Shown: piece by piece, positions 9,780 to 20,450 of the stretch
Numbering within the stretch: the stretch's first letter is position 1
How the letters are laid out: every line of letters starts with the position of its first letter
Source of the DNA: Sva-07 sp963747375
GTDB lineage: Bacteria > Actinomycetota > Acidimicrobiia > Acidimicrobiales > Ilumatobacteraceae
Assembly: GCA_963747375.1 (NCBI GenBank)
Contig: CAVVFL010000014.1
Location: forward strand, 310,001 to 374,000
Length of the DNA stretch: 64,000 bases
Direction of reading: 5' to 3'
Notes under the pieces: model-generated
What the model was told of the DNA's origin: nothing
Seen by the model: the letters and a program-made list of their open reading frames with translations, nothing else
Databases searched by the model: none
Position numbers and translations under genes: made by a program

Positions 9780-11038
9780 CTACTCCACGAGCTGGTCGTC
9801 GGAGCACGTCGGCGGCGATGTGACCGGATTGCATCGCGCCGCGGCGCCATTCGCGAACTCGCACGACGTACGGGCTGTCGAAGTACTCGCTGGGCTCGTA
9901 GTAGTCCGTGCTCAGGTACTGCGCCCCCGACGCGAAGGCCGTCTCGCGTTCGCTCGTGTCGTTGGCCCGGGCGTCGGCCGTCGGCGAGTCGGTGCGGGTG
10001 CGGATCAGGTAACCCGCTCTGGCTGCTTCCTCGATGCCCCGCGAGTTCGGGGTCGTCGAAGCGGACGAAGGCGGCATCGGGATCACCGGGCGTGGCGCTG
10101 GTGAACATCGGTCGGCCCTCGATACTGGGTCGGCCCTCGGTGTAGAGCGAGCGCATCTCCCCGGTGTTGTTCAGAGTGAAGATCACCTTGCCTCGGCTGT
10201 CGTCGACGCTGGGCCAGCCCGTGTCGAGGACGGCGGCCTGCAGCGTCGCGGCGGCCGCGCACGTCGTCGGGGGTGATGAGTTGCTCAGGATCGAACACCG
10301 AGGTGATCTCGGCGTCGAGCGCGTCGAGCAGTTCGGGCGTGATCGGCACCGGGACGGTCCATGGCAGGTCGATCGTCAGGTCGAGCCCATCGGCGGCCGC
10401 CGCCTCCGGAACCGACTGGGTCTTGACCTCCAACATGATCATCACGGGCAGGTGGTTGGGGTGTTGACTCGACCAGACCTCGATCTCGGTCAGGCAGGCG
10501 ACGAGCGTCAGACACGTCGTCTCGTAGTCGAAGTCCTGGGTGTGGAGCACCTTGTAGCCGGGCAACCGGAGCTCTGGTTCGGGGGCGACCGGGTCGAGTC
10601 CGATCACGGCGTTCGTGGCGCGGTTGGAGTAGAGACCACCCTCGGGATCGGCGAACACGTCGAGTTCGAACTGGCGGATGCCGAACTCCTCGAGCTGCTC
10701 GGTCAGCGGTCGGTGCGAGTACTCGATGCTCTCGGCGAGTTCGCGCGAGACCGCGCGATCGCCTTGAAGGCCGCTGTTTGCGGCTTGACGTGAAAGCTGT
10801 TGTGCGAGCCGATCACCTGCATCTCGTTGATCGCGAGCGGTCGAGCCGGCTCGGTCGTGGTCGAATGTCGTCGACGATGTCGTCGACGATGTCGTCGGGG
10901 CGACCGTCGACGTTACGACGGTGCCTGGCACCGACGAGACGGTCGGCGACGGTCGCCCGCCACGTCCTCGGGCCCGCCGCCACCACACGCCGCCAGCATC
11001 AGTGCCGACGTGATCTGTACCCCCACCGTTGGTCGCAT
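9780..11038 (-). CDS. Ca2+-dependent phosphoinositide-specific phospholipase C-like lipoprotein (frameshifted)
   Basis: The N-terminus is a lipoprotein signal: MRPTVGVQITSALMLAAC, Cys 18. After a Thr/Ser-rich linker comes INEMQVIGSHNSFHVKP, whose HNS(Y/F)H is the catalytic histidine motif of this family, then GIRQFELDVFADP (metal-binding Glu/Asp), GYKVLHTQDFDYETTC, VMIMLEVKTQ, DAAFVRFDDP and ARAGYLIRTRTDSPT. Reading through a last slip near 9855 gives a cysteine-rich end, ARCNPVTSPPTCSDDQLVE, and a stop at 9780-9782. Other slips lie near 10050, 10255 and 10900. It should sit outside the cell and hydrolyse a phosphoinositide-type lipid; this is inferred from the family. Confidence 0.75.
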
Positions 11039-11091
11039 CAGGGCAGTGTTGCCCGGCCTCCGCCCGCCCACGCAATCGAGGTGGGAAGGAC

Positions 11092-11898
11092 TCAGCCCCT
11101 CCAGAAGCGCACGATGACCGACTGACTCGCGGTCGCCAGCAGTGTGCCGTCCTCGGCGAACATGTGCACGAGACCGTGGCCGAAACCGCGCTCGACGGCG
11201 TGCACCCGGATGTCCATCAGCACCCATTCGGTCGGCACCATCCGGCACACCCGCAACGTGTTGTCGAGGCTGTTGCCACCCGCCCGAGCGCCGAGCGCCT
11301 GGCCGATCCCCATCGGCACGAAGTCGCCGAGAATCGCCAACGTGGTCGCATCGACGCCGGTGATCACGTCGGGGAGCCGCGCCCACAGGAGCGTCTGGCC
11401 GTCACCGGGTTCGCTGCCGTCGAGGCCCTCGAACGACCGGCCCTTGACCATCCGCTGCTCGAGCCGATCGTTGATCGTGCCGGACCACTCGGAGTGGTGC
11501 GGCCGTTGCGCGCACTCCTCCGGTGGCGGGACGTCGGCCGGCATCGGCTCCCACTGGCCCGAGGCCTCGATCGGGCGGTCGCCGAGCGCGGCGTTCACGG
11601 TGAGGATCTCGCGGTCGGCGACGTGGCAGACAGCACGCGCCTGGGTGATCTGGTGCCCGTCGACGGCGATGTGGACGTCGATGTCGAGCACCTCGCCCGG
11701 CTTGGCGTACGACAGGTACTGCGCCGTCGCCCACACGCACTGGCGACCCGACGTGCCCTCCAGCGCCGAGATCGCCGCGCCGAGGCCGGAGCCGCCGAAC
11801 AGGAAGTTGCCCGTCGTCGAGATCCCCTCGGTGACGGGCAGCTTCCAACGAAACGGGTTGTGGGTGGGTTCGAGTCCGAGAAATGTGCGTGAGTCCAT
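11092..11898 (-). CDS. Acyl-CoA thioesterase, TesB-like double hot-dog
   Basis: Intact 268-aa protein with two hot-dog halves. The first half includes FRWKLPVTEGISTTGNFLFGG and AQYLSYAKPGEVLDIDVHIAVDG; the second LLWARLPDV, LAILGDFVPMGIGQAL and SLDNTLRVCRMVPTEWVLMDI. The Asp in GDFVP and the SLDNT stretch correspond to the active-site region of type II thioesterases. It would hydrolyse acyl-CoA to free acid and CoA. It is divergent from the amidase gene with only about 40 bp between starts; a TACGAT lies 10 nt upstream of its ATG. Confidence 0.75.
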   Translation of the reverse strand: MDSRTFLGLEPTHNPFRWKLPVTEGISTTGNFLFGGSGLGAAISALEGTSGRQCVWATAQYLSYAKPGEVLDIDVHIAVDGHQITQARAVCHVADREILTVNAALGDRPIEASGQWEPMPADVPPPEECAQRPHHSEWSGTINDRLEQRMVKGRSFEGLDGSEPGDGQTLLWARLPDVITGVDATTLAILGDFVPMGIGQALGARAGGNSLDNTLRVCRMVPTEWVLMDIRVHAVERGFGHGLVHMFAEDGTLLATASQSVIVRFWRG

Positions 11899-11923
11899 GG
11901 CGACGCCGATCGTACGCGCCCCT

Positions 11924-11929
11924 TACAGT
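11924..11929 (+). promoter_or_regulatory. Putative leaderless -10 (TACAGT) for the amidase
   Basis: TACAGT ends 8 nt before ATG 11938. Confidence 0.5.
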
Positions 11930-11937
11930 CCCGCCCC

Positions 11938-13349
11938 ATGAGCGAACGACATGGACGGGTGATGCGGTTGGGCTGGTGGAGGCGTTCCGGTCGGGCGAGC
12001 GGTCACCGGTCGAGGAACTCGAGGCCGACGTTCGCCGCGGTCGACGCCAGCGACCTGAACGCCGTGTGCTTCGAGGATCGCGACGCGGCCCGGGCGCCGC
12101 GGCCGCTGCCGACGTCACCTTGCCGTTCGGCGGTGTGCCGATCGGCGTGAAGGAACTCGACACCGGTCGAGGGGTGGCCGGACACCGAGGCATCGGTTCC
12201 GCTGCGCGATGGGATCGCCGACGCACACCGCCACGATGGTCGCAGCGCATCGTCGACCTCGGCGGAGCGGTGCTCGCCGGCCAGACGACGGCGAGCGAGT
12301 TCGGCGGCGTCAATCTCACCCGAACGAAGCTGCACGGCGCGACCCACAACCCGTGGCAGCACGGCAGGACACCGGGCGGTTCGTCCGGTGGATCGGCGGC
12401 GGCCGTGGCCGGTGGGATCTACCCGATCGCCACCGGCGGCGACGGCGGTGGCTCGATCCGGATTCCCGCCGGGTTCACCGGACTCGTCGGGCTCAAGGGC
12501 ACGTTCGGTCGAATTCCCCGCGGCCCGCACGCCGAGTACGGCAACCTCACGGTGTCGACCGGCTGCATGGCGCGGTCGGTGCGCGACACGGCCCGCTGGT
12601 TCGACGTCACCAACGGCCACGACGCCCGCGATCCGCTGAGCCTCCCTCGGGTCGATGGCTGGGAGACCGGCCTCGGAACGCACCTCGACGGGCTGCGCGG
12701 CGCGCGCGTCGCGGTCGTCGACGACTGGGGCGGCGCAGTCGTGTCGCCGGTCATGTGGGAGCTGCTCGAGGAGGCGGCGACCGACCTGATCGGCGACTGC
12801 GGGCTGCACCGCGTCGACGGCCTCGACACCCACGTGCCGAGCATGGGCGGCGCCTGGTCGATCTCGGGGATGCTCTCGATCGCGGCACAGCTCGCCGACC
12901 AGTGGCCGGCCTGCGCCGACGACCTCACCCCCGAGATGCGGTTCGGGCTCGAGGCGACCGCGGGCAAGTACGACGCCACGTCGCGGGCCCGGATCGAGCG
13001 CCGCCGCACCGAGGTCAACGAGGCGATGGCGCGGATCTTCGACTCCGCCGACGGGGCGTCGACTTCGTGATCACGGCGACCAACCCTGACGTCGCGTTCG
13101 ACGCCGAGGGCCCGCTGCCGGGCGTGTTCGGTGGCATCGAGGCCGGCGCGGGCAACAACGGCCGCCTGACGTTCCCGGCGAACCTGCACGGCAACCCGGC
13201 GATCTCGGTGCCGGCCGGCTTGCTCGACGGGCTCCCGATCGGCCTGCAGATCGTCGGTCGCCACTTCAGCGAACCGCTCCTGCTCGACCTCGCCCTGACG
13301 ATGGAACGCAACCGCCCCTGGCCGCTCACCGCCCCGAGTCGACCCGTGA
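11938..13349 (+). CDS. Amidase signature family hydrolase (frameshifted)
   Basis: About 470 aa when read through slips just after the start, near 12040-12095, 12185 and 13060. The Ser-cisSer-Lys triad is visible: Lys in PIGVKELD, the cis-Ser in TPGGSSGGSAAAVAGG, and the nucleophile in GGDGGGSIRIPAGF. The C-terminal half contains NNGRLTFPANLHGNPAISVP and GLPIGLQIVGRHFSE, standard for the family. Amidases of this type hydrolyse small or aryl amides; the substrate is not predictable. Placement beside an acyl-CoA synthetase suggests the released acid is activated to CoA. The most likely stop is TGA 13347-13349 after a last slip near 13335. Confidence 0.82.
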
Positions 13350-13357
13350 TCCCAGAA

Positions 13358-13405
13358 ACCCGAATCGAGCAACGTTGGGCTGACCGCAGCTGGCCGAATT
13401 CGGGT
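13358..13405. terminator. Possible hairpin between amidase and acyl-CoA synthetase
   Basis: ACCCGAAT (13358-13365) and ATTCGGGT (13398-13405) are an 8-bp perfect inverted repeat with a 32-nt loop, just after the amidase stop and before the next promoter. The long loop makes this weak evidence for a terminator. Confidence 0.25.
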
Positions 13406-13448
13406 CGGGAGAACGTCGTTCGGGTCTCGGGGTGGGACCGTCGCGGCA

Positions 13449-13454
13449 TAGGTT
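13449..13454 (+). promoter_or_regulatory. Putative leaderless -10 (TAGGTT) for the acyl-CoA synthetase
   Basis: TAGGTT ends 6 nt before ATG 13461. Confidence 0.45.
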
Positions 13455-13460
13455 CGGGCC

Positions 13461-15015
13461 ATGAAGGTGGCACTGACCGTCAACGACTTCCTGCGGCGAG
13501 GCCGAGCTCGTCTACCCCGATCGGGTCGCGATCGTCGACGAGCCCGACCAGCCGGCCGAGTCGTGGGGCTCGATCACCTATCGCGAGATGGCCGAGCGCG
13601 CCCGGGCGATGGCCGCCGGCCTCGACGCGCTCGGCATCGGCGTCGGCGAGCGGGTCGCGATGGTCAGCCACAACTCGCGCGACTGCTCACTGCGCTGTTC
13701 GGCGTGTCGGGTCGGGCCGCGTCCTCGTGCCGATCAACTTCCGACTCGTCGCCGAGGAGGTGAAGTACATCGTCGCCCACTCCGGCGCCCGGGTCCTGCT
13801 CGTCGACCCCGAGCTCGCCGACGCGATGGCCGACGTCGAGTGCGAGCACAAGCTGATCATCGGCGCCGAGGCCGACGCCGTCCTCGATGAAGTTCGGCGT
13901 CGAGCCCGAGCCGTGGGACGGCGACGAGGACGCGACCGCCACGATCAACTACACCTCCGGCACCACCGCCCGCCCCAAGGGCGTGCAGCTGACGCACCGC
14001 AACCTGTGGCTCAACGCCTCGATCTTCGGCTGGCACATGGGCGTGAACGACCGTGACGTGTACCTGCACACGCTCCCCCAGTTCCACTGCAACGGATGGG
14101 GCATGCTCTACGCCGTCACCGGCATGGGCGCCGAGCACATCATCATCCGCAAGATCGACGGCATGGAGATCCTCCGCCGCGTCGAGCAGCACGGCGTGAC
14201 GCTGATGTGCGGCGCGCCCGGCGGTGCTCAACATGGTGCTCGACGCCGCCGCCACCTGGGAGGCCGAGACCGGTCGCCCGATCCCCGGCCGCGACCGGGT
14301 GCGCATCGTCGTCGCCGGCGCTCCCCCGCCGACGCGCACGATCGAGCGAACCGAGACCGAGCTGGGCTGGGAGTTCGTCCAGATCTACGGCCTCACCGAG
14401 ACCACGCCGCTGATCACGATGAACCGCAGCCGCGCCGAGTACGACGACCTGACGCCGAACGAGCGGGCCGTGAAGCTCAACCGGGCCGGCGCGCCGGTCG
14501 TCGGTTGCACGATGGCGGTCGACGACAACGGCGAGATCCTGGCGCGCGGCAACATGGTGATGGACGGGCTACTGGGAGCAGCCCGACCAGACCGACGCCG
14601 CGATCCACGACGGGTTCTTCCACACCGGCGACGGTGGCATCATCGACGACGACAACTACGTCACGATCTCCGACCGCAAGAAGGACGTGATCATCACCGG
14701 CGGCGAGAACGTGTCGTCGATCGAGGTCGAGGATGCGATCTTCCAGCATCCCGACGATCACCGAGGTCGCCGTGATCGGCATTCCCGACGAGAAGTGGGG
14801 CGAGCTCGTCACGGCGCTCGTCGTCACGTCGCCCGGGCAGCGCGCTCACCGAGGCCGAGCGTGATCGCCGTTCACCAAGACGAAGCTCGCCGGCTACAAG
14901 TGCCCGAAGCGGGTCGAGTTCCGCGACGAACTCGCCCGCACCGCCACCGGCAAGCTCCAGAAGTTCAAGCTCCGCGAGCCCTTCTGGACCGACGCCGACC
15001 CGCCAGGTCAACTGA
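13461..15015 (+). CDS. AMP-forming acyl-CoA synthetase (FadD-like, frameshifted)
   Basis: ANL-superfamily ligase of about 515 aa that activates a carboxylic acid to its CoA thioester via an acyl-adenylate. Visible motifs: the P-loop-like TINYTSGTTARPKGVQL, PQFHCNGWGM, IYGLTETTPL, the Asp in FHTGDGG, the hinge DRKKDVIITGGENVSSIEVE and the catalytic Lys in ARTATGKLQKFKLRE. Frame slips fall near 13498, 13715, 13885, 14222, 14570 and 14760-14870. Chain-length preference cannot be read from the sequence. It lies between amidase and decarboxylase genes in a catabolic neighbourhood. Confidence 0.87.
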
Positions 15016-15114
15016 CGCCAGCCCGGCGATGACGACGCCCACATCGGTCGGCCGCAACGGTCCAAGCCCCGCCGGACCGTGCGGGTCTCGCTCATCGCCA
15101 CGGACCTCCGGGCG

Positions 15115-16373
15115 TCACTCGAGCGTGGCGTAGTTCGTGCAGCGGTCGTCGGTGCGGGTGCCGACGACCTCGGCGACGCACTCGGCGAGGTCGTCCAGGT
15201 ACTCGTCGATCACGCCGGTGTTCGAGTTGCTGATCGTCGAGTGCAGGGTGTCGGGCGGTCCCTGACGATCGTGGAACCACCCTTGGCGAGCAGCGCGTCG
15301 CCGAGCGCGAAGATGTCGATCTCGGGCTCGAACGACGGGTCGGCGCCATCGCCACGAGGTGGAACCGGCCGTCGCCGAGCACCCGGATGCCGTCGATCGC
15401 CGCGACGCCGGCGCGGAACGCGTCGGCGTTGGCGAGCGTTCGGCGAGTGAGGTCGACGTAGCCGTCGATGCCGAGGTGCGACATGACCGCCCACGCGCAC
15501 GCCATCGGGAGCCCGGATCGGGTGCCCTGCATGTTCGGCGAGGCGTAGAAGCCGCCGAGCCAGTCGTCGAACACGAACGTCTGGTAGCGCGCGCAGACGC
15601 CTTGGTGCGGTGCAGGATCACCGACACGCCCTTGGGGGCGTAGCCGAGCTTGTGGATGTCGGCCGAGATCGTCGTGACGCCCGTCGACCCGGAAGTCCCA
15701 CGGCGGCACCTCGCGGCCGAGCATCTCGACGAAGGGCAGCACGAACCCGCCCATGCAGGCGTCGACGTGACAGTTGGCGCCGATCGACGCGGCCAGCGCG
15801 GCGATCGCGGGGATGTCGTCCTGGACGCCCTGCGGGTACTGCGGCGCCGAGCCGACGACGAGCACCGTGTTCGGCGTTGCACGAGCGCGGCCATCGCGTC
15901 GACGTCGGCCGTCCAGTCGTGCCTGACCGGGGTCTTGTGCAGCGTGAGGCCGAAGAGGTGGGCCGCCTTGTGGAACGCGGCGTGGCGCGACTCGGCCACG
16001 ACCATCTCGGGCTCGGTGATGCCCCGCTCGATACGGCCCCGCTCGCGAGCGGCCAGCACCCCACACAGGATCGACTCGGTGCCGCCGCTGGTCAGGAACC
16101 CGGCGACGCGTCGTCGCCGTGGAGCAGGCCGGCCGTCCAGCCGACGACCTCGGACTGGATCTCGCCCAGCGACGGGAACGCCTTGGTGTTGAGCGCGTTC
16201 TCGTGCAGGTAGAGCCGCGCCGCCTGCTCGGCCACCTCGTGGACCGACGGCCCGCCGTCGTAGACCATCCCGAACGTGCGACCGTCGGCCCACTTGACGT
16301 CGTCGACGCGCTTGTCGGTCAGGTCGGCGATGACGTCGTCGACGGGACGGCCGTGTTGCTGCAGTGGTGCCAT
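15115..16373 (-). CDS. PLP-dependent decarboxylase / sphingosine-1-phosphate-lyase-like enzyme (frameshifted)
   Basis: About 420 aa. N-terminal MAPLQQHGRPVDDVIADL and YLHENALNTKAFPSLGEIQ, then FLTSGGTESILCGVLAARE, the PLP-ring His in ESRHAAFHKAAHLFG, the Asp in HVDACMGGFVLPF and the Schiff-base Lys in ISADIHKLGYAPKGVS. These place it in the group II decarboxylase fold, closest to the sphingosine-1-phosphate lyase and glutamate-decarboxylase-like branch. Slips occur near 16105, 15880, 15690, 15600, 15350 and 15265. Carbon-carbon cleavage of an amino-lipid phosphate or decarboxylation of an amino acid are both possible; I cannot choose. Divergent from the next LLM gene with 40 bp between starts. 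Confidence 0.75.
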
Positions 16374-16401
16374 GACCGCACAGTGTCGCGCACGCGCGGC
16401 G

Positions 16402-16407
16402 TAGCCT
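16402..16407 (+). promoter_or_regulatory. Putative leaderless -10 (TAGCCT) for the second LLM oxidoreductase
   Basis: TAGCCT ends 6 nt before GTG 16414. Confidence 0.5.
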
Positions 16408-16413
16408 GCGGGT

Positions 16414-17358
16414 GTGCAACTCGCCGATCTCCGCATCTTCACCGAACCCCAGCAGGGCGCGACGTACGACGACCTGCTCGCCGTCGCCCAGCGTGCCGAG
16501 GCACTCGGCTACGGCGCCTTCTTCCGCAGCGACCACTACCTCGCGATGGGCGGAGGCGACGGGCCTGCCCGGCCCGACCGACGCCTGGGTCACCCTGGGC
16601 GGACTCGCCCGCGACACCTCGACGATCCGCCTCGGCACGCTCGTGACGTCGGCGACGTTCCGGCTGCCCGGGCCGCTCGCGATCACCGTGGCGCAGGTCG
16701 ACGACATGTCGGCGGGCGGGTCGAACTCGGGCTCGGCGCCGGGGTGGTACGAGGCACGAGCACGAGGCCTACGGCATCGACGTTCCCGCCGCTCGGCGAG
16801 CGGTTCGACCGGCTCGACGAGCAGCTCGAGATCATCACGGGGCTGTGGTCGACTACCGTCGGCGAGACGTTCGACTCGCCCGGCGGGCACTATCCGGTGG
16901 TCGCATCGCCCGGCGCTGCCCAAGCCCGTGCAGTCACCGGTGCCGATCATCATCGGTGGCGGCGGGGCGAAGCAGACGCCCGCGCTGGCCGCTCGTTATC
17001 GCCGCCGAGTTCAACACGCCGTTCGCGCCCCGACGAGTTCTTCACGACGCAGTGCGATCGTGTCGCGGGCGGCCTGCGAATCCATCGACCGGGACCCGCG
17101 ACGATGATGTTCTCCGCGGCGCTCATCGTGTGCGGTGGCGCTGACGAGGCCGAGGTGATCCGGCGCGCGGCGGCCATCGGGCGACGAGCCCGAGGAACTC
17201 CGCGAGAACGGCGCCGCCGGCACGCCCGACGAGGTCGCCGCCACACTGCGGGCATGGGCCGAGGCCGGCGCCGAGCGGATCTACCTGCAGGTGATGGATC
17301 TCGGCGACCTCGACCACCTGGACCTCATCGCCCCGAGGTCGCGCCGAATCTCGCCTGA
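16414..17358 (+). CDS. LLM-class F420-dependent oxidoreductase, second copy (frameshifted)
   Basis: Luciferase-fold enzyme of about 315 aa starting MQLADLRIFTEPQQGATYDDL. Reading through slips gives AEALGYGAFFRSDHYLAMGG, GPTDAWVTLGGLARDTSTIRL, the hallmark RVELGLGAGWYEAEHEAYGI, PVPIIIGGGGAKQTPALAA and the ending AEAGAERIYLQVMDLGDLDH. Slips lie near 16562, 16720, 16790, 16912, 17005 and 17180. This arrangement (SDHY plus GLGAGWYEAEH) is the commonest F420-using subgroup of actinobacterial LLM enzymes. Substrate unknown. Confidence 0.8.
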   Translation: MQLADLRIFTEPQQGATYDDLLAVAQRAEALGYGAFFRSDHYLAMGGGDGPARPDRRLGHPGRTRPRHLDDPPRHARDVGDVPAARAARDHRGAGRRHVGGRVELGLGAGVVRGTSTRPTASTFPPLGERFDRLDEQLEIITGLWSTTVGETFDSPGGHYPVVASPGAAQARAVTGADHHRWRRGEADARAGRSLSPPSSTRRSRPDEFFTTQCDRVAGGLRIHRPGPATMMFSAALIVCGGADEAEVIRRAAAIGRRARGTPRERRRRHARRGRRHTAGMGRGRRRADLPAGDGSRRPRPPGPHRPEVAPNLA

Positions 17359-17477
17359 CCCGCGCTCACCCGCCGCACTCCCCACGTATTTCCCCACATG
17401 CTTGCGTGACGATTCGGTGGGGGGGCCCAGCGGGACTCCAGCGCAGAACGCGGATCTGGGGGGATCAGCACGTCGGG

Positions 17478-19171
17478 GTGAGCATCACGATCTATCCGGC
17501 CCGCACCATCGTCACGATGGATCCCGCACAGCCGGAGGTGGCGGCAGTCGCCGTCCACGACGGCAAGGTGCTCGCGGCCGGCTCGCTCGAGGAATGCGCC
17601 AGCTGGGGACCGCACCGGATCGATCGCCGCTTCGTCGACCACGTCCTGACGCCGGGGATGATCGAGGCACACGGTCACCGTTTGGAAGGGGCGTTCTCAC
17701 TGCTTCCCCTACGTGGGCTGGTTCGACCGCCACCGGGTCGACGGAGGGACCACCCGGGAATCCGGACCTACCGGACGCGTTCCTCGACCGATTGCGAGAG
17801 GTCGACGACGAGACAGGAGGGTCCGTCCGGAGCCGATCGTGGTCGGCGGATTCGACCCGATCTACTTCACCGGCGAGGAGCGACTCACCCGCGACCACCT
17901 CGACGGAGTTCGACCGACCGACCGATCTTCGTGTTCCACGCGCGATGCGCGCCTCGCGACGGTCAACACCGCGATGCTCGAACGTCAACGAGATCACCCG
18001 CGGCGACCACCACCCGGCGTCGACCGCGACGCGGTAACGGCGAACCGAACGGCGAAGTTGCAGGAGATGCCGGCGATGGCCTGGCATGGCTGGATGGCAG
18101 GGCGACCCGTGGCACGATCAACGACCCGACGGCGATCAAGGCGGTCGGACAGATCTGCGCGGACCAGGGCATCACGATGTTGTGCGACCTCGCAGCGCTC
18201 CAGGCTGGCAGTCCCGACGGCCAGGCGACTGTGGCACGAGGTCGTGGACCAGGACGACTATCCGTGGCGCATCCTCCAGCGTCACGTGCACGGGCGGCCG
18301 GCGGGCAGCACCCACCTGGGCAGACGGCGCCGAGCTGATGCTGCAGCTGGCGGCCGCCGACACCGACAAGCTGCGCTCCGCCGGCGTAAGATCGTGCTCG
18401 ACGGCTCGATCCAGGGCTGGACCGCCAAGATGGGATGGCCGGGCTACTACACCGGCGACCGACCACGGGCATGGACGGTGCCGCCCGAGCAGTTCGTGGA
18501 CTGGCCCGCCGTTCCACGAGGCCGGCGTCAACGTCCACGTCCACTGCAACGGCGACCGACGATCGACGCGCTGGATCGACACCGTCGAACAACTCGTAAG
18601 CGACGTGCCCGTGGCTCGACCACCGCCACACCGTCGCAGCACTGCCAGCTGACCACCCGGCGCGAGTTCCGGCGCGATGGCGAAGCTCGGCATGTGCGCC
18701 AACATCTTCGCCAACCACCTCTGGTACTGGGGCGACCAGCACCAGCGACATCACGCGTCGGTCCCGAGCGGGCGAACGGATGGAGCCGGCGGCGACCGCC
18801 AAGCGCGAGGGCGTGCCGTTCTCGCTGCACACCGACGCCAACGTCACGCCGCTCGGCCAGCTCCACACGATGTGGTGCGCGGTCAACCGGGTGACGCCGT
18901 CGGGTCGGGTGCTCGGCGAGCACGAGAAGATCTCGGCGCATCGACGCGCTGTAGGCGGTCACGCTAGGACGCGCCTACCAGATGCACCTCGACCACGAGC
19001 TCGGCAGCATCGAGAGCGGCAAGCCGGCCGACTTCACCGTGCTGGAGGAGCACCCGCTGAACGTCGACCCGATGGAGATCAGGGACATCGGCGTCTGGGG
19101 CACCGTGGTCGGCGGCCGCCCGTTCGAGGCCGCCCGCCCCTCAAGGACGAACCACCCAGAGGCGGCGCTGA
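17478..19171 (+). CDS. Metal-dependent amidohydrolase, YtcJ-like (heavily frameshifted)
   Basis: About 560 aa, broken by at least eight slips, so the boundaries are approximate. The N-terminus is MSITIYPARTIVTMDPA, VAAVAVHDGKVLAAGS, VLTPGMIEAHGH (metal-binding HxH region); the middle contains HARCAPRDGQHR-like text where FVFHA and LATVNTAMLE can be read; the C-terminus SIESGKPADFTVLEEHPLN is the usual closing motif of amidohydrolases. YtcJ-type enzymes act on amide or urea-like bonds of unknown natural substrates. It starts at GTG 17478; the end, TGA 19169-19171, assumes one more slip. CaiB-type CoA transferase follows directly. Confidence 0.65.
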
Positions 19172-19211
19172 CTGCGAGTCGGCACCACGCGGACTGCCAC
19201 GATGCAGATCA

Positions 19212-20406
19212 GTGGCGAACACAGGGCTCGGCGGACCACTCGACGGCGTGAAGGTACTGGACTTCTCGGTGATGATCTCCGGGCCGCTCGCCGCGATGAT
19301 GCTCGCCGACCAGGGAGCCGACGTCATCAAGGTCGAGTCGCCCGGACTCGGCGACATCATGCGATTCCTCGGCACCAACAAGGGCGGGATGACCGGCATC
19401 TTCGCGAACAACAACCGCGGGAAACGCTCGATCGTCGTCGACCTCAAGCAAGCCGCCGGAACCGACCTCGTCCGCCAACTCGTCGAGGACGCCGACGTGC
19501 TCATCCAGAACTTCCGGCCCGGAGCGATGGACCGACTCGGGCTCGGCTACGACGACGTGAAGTCGATCAATCCCGACCTCATCTACACCTCGATCTCCGG
19601 CTACGGACAAGACGGGCCGTACAGCAGCCGACGGGTGTACGACAACGTGATCCAGGCCGCCTCCGGCCTGGCGAGCGTGCAGGGCGACCCGGCGACCGGC
19701 GAGCCGGCGCTCTACCGGACACTCATCTGCGACAAGACGACCGCGTACACCGCCGCGCAGGCGATCACCGCGGCATTGTTCGCGAGGGCCTCGGGCAGGG
19801 CCGCCGGCCAGCACATCGAGCTCGCGATGCTCGACGCGGCGATCGCCTTCATGTGGCCCGACTCCGCGATGGACGCCGCACTGCTCGACGACGACGTGAT
19901 GCGGGCGCCGACGATCGCCGCCAACTACGCGATCACCCGACTGGCCGACGGGTTCGCCGCGGCATCGCCGGTCACCGACTCGGAGTTCCGCGGGCTGTGC
20001 GCGGCGCTCGGGGTTCCCGAGGTCGCCGACGATCCTCGGTTCGCCGACGTGATGTCGAGAATGGCGAACGTCGGCGCGATGGCGGAGCTGCTCATCGACG
20101 CCGCCATGTCGTGCACGATCGACGACTTCACGACCCGGTCGGTCGAACACGATGTCCCGGCGTCGAAGATCACCTCGCTCGAGGAGATCCACGACGATCC
20201 GCAAGTGGTCCACAACGCGGTGTTCGTCGAGCGCGAGCACCCGCTCGCCGGACGGGTGCGAGAGCCCCGAGCGGCCGCACGACTCTCGGCCACGCCACAG
20301 CGGATGAGCGATCACGCACCCGCGTTCGGCCAGCACAGCGACGACATCGTCACCGAGCTCGGCCTGGACGCCGACGGCGCTGCGCGCGGCCGGCGTGATC
20401 TTCTGA
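19212..20406 (+). CDS. CaiB/BaiF-family (class III) CoA transferase
   Basis: About 397 aa and nearly intact; one slip near 20380 restores the ending AALRAAGVIF and a stop at 20404-20406. Family features: GPLDGVKVLDFSVMISGPLA, ADQGADVIKVESPGLGD, RGKRSIVVDLKQ, DVLIQNFRPGAMDRLGLGY, and the catalytic Asp in HIELAMLDAAIAFMW. Class III transferases move CoA between carboxylic acids. With the neighbouring amidohydrolase and acyl-CoA synthetase it suggests a pathway handling a CoA-activated acid, but no specific pathway is recognisable. Start GTG 19212 (MANTGLGGPL) is chosen for fit to the family N-terminus. Confidence 0.85.
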
Positions 20407-20450
20407 CCCGCCGATCCCGGCCGGGCGTCGTTCTCGATGACCCGGCCAAC

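Noticed and set aside
17359..17477. A regulatory element or small gene in the gap before the amidohydrolase
   Set aside because: The G-rich stretch has no clear hairpin, promoter hexamer or reading frame.
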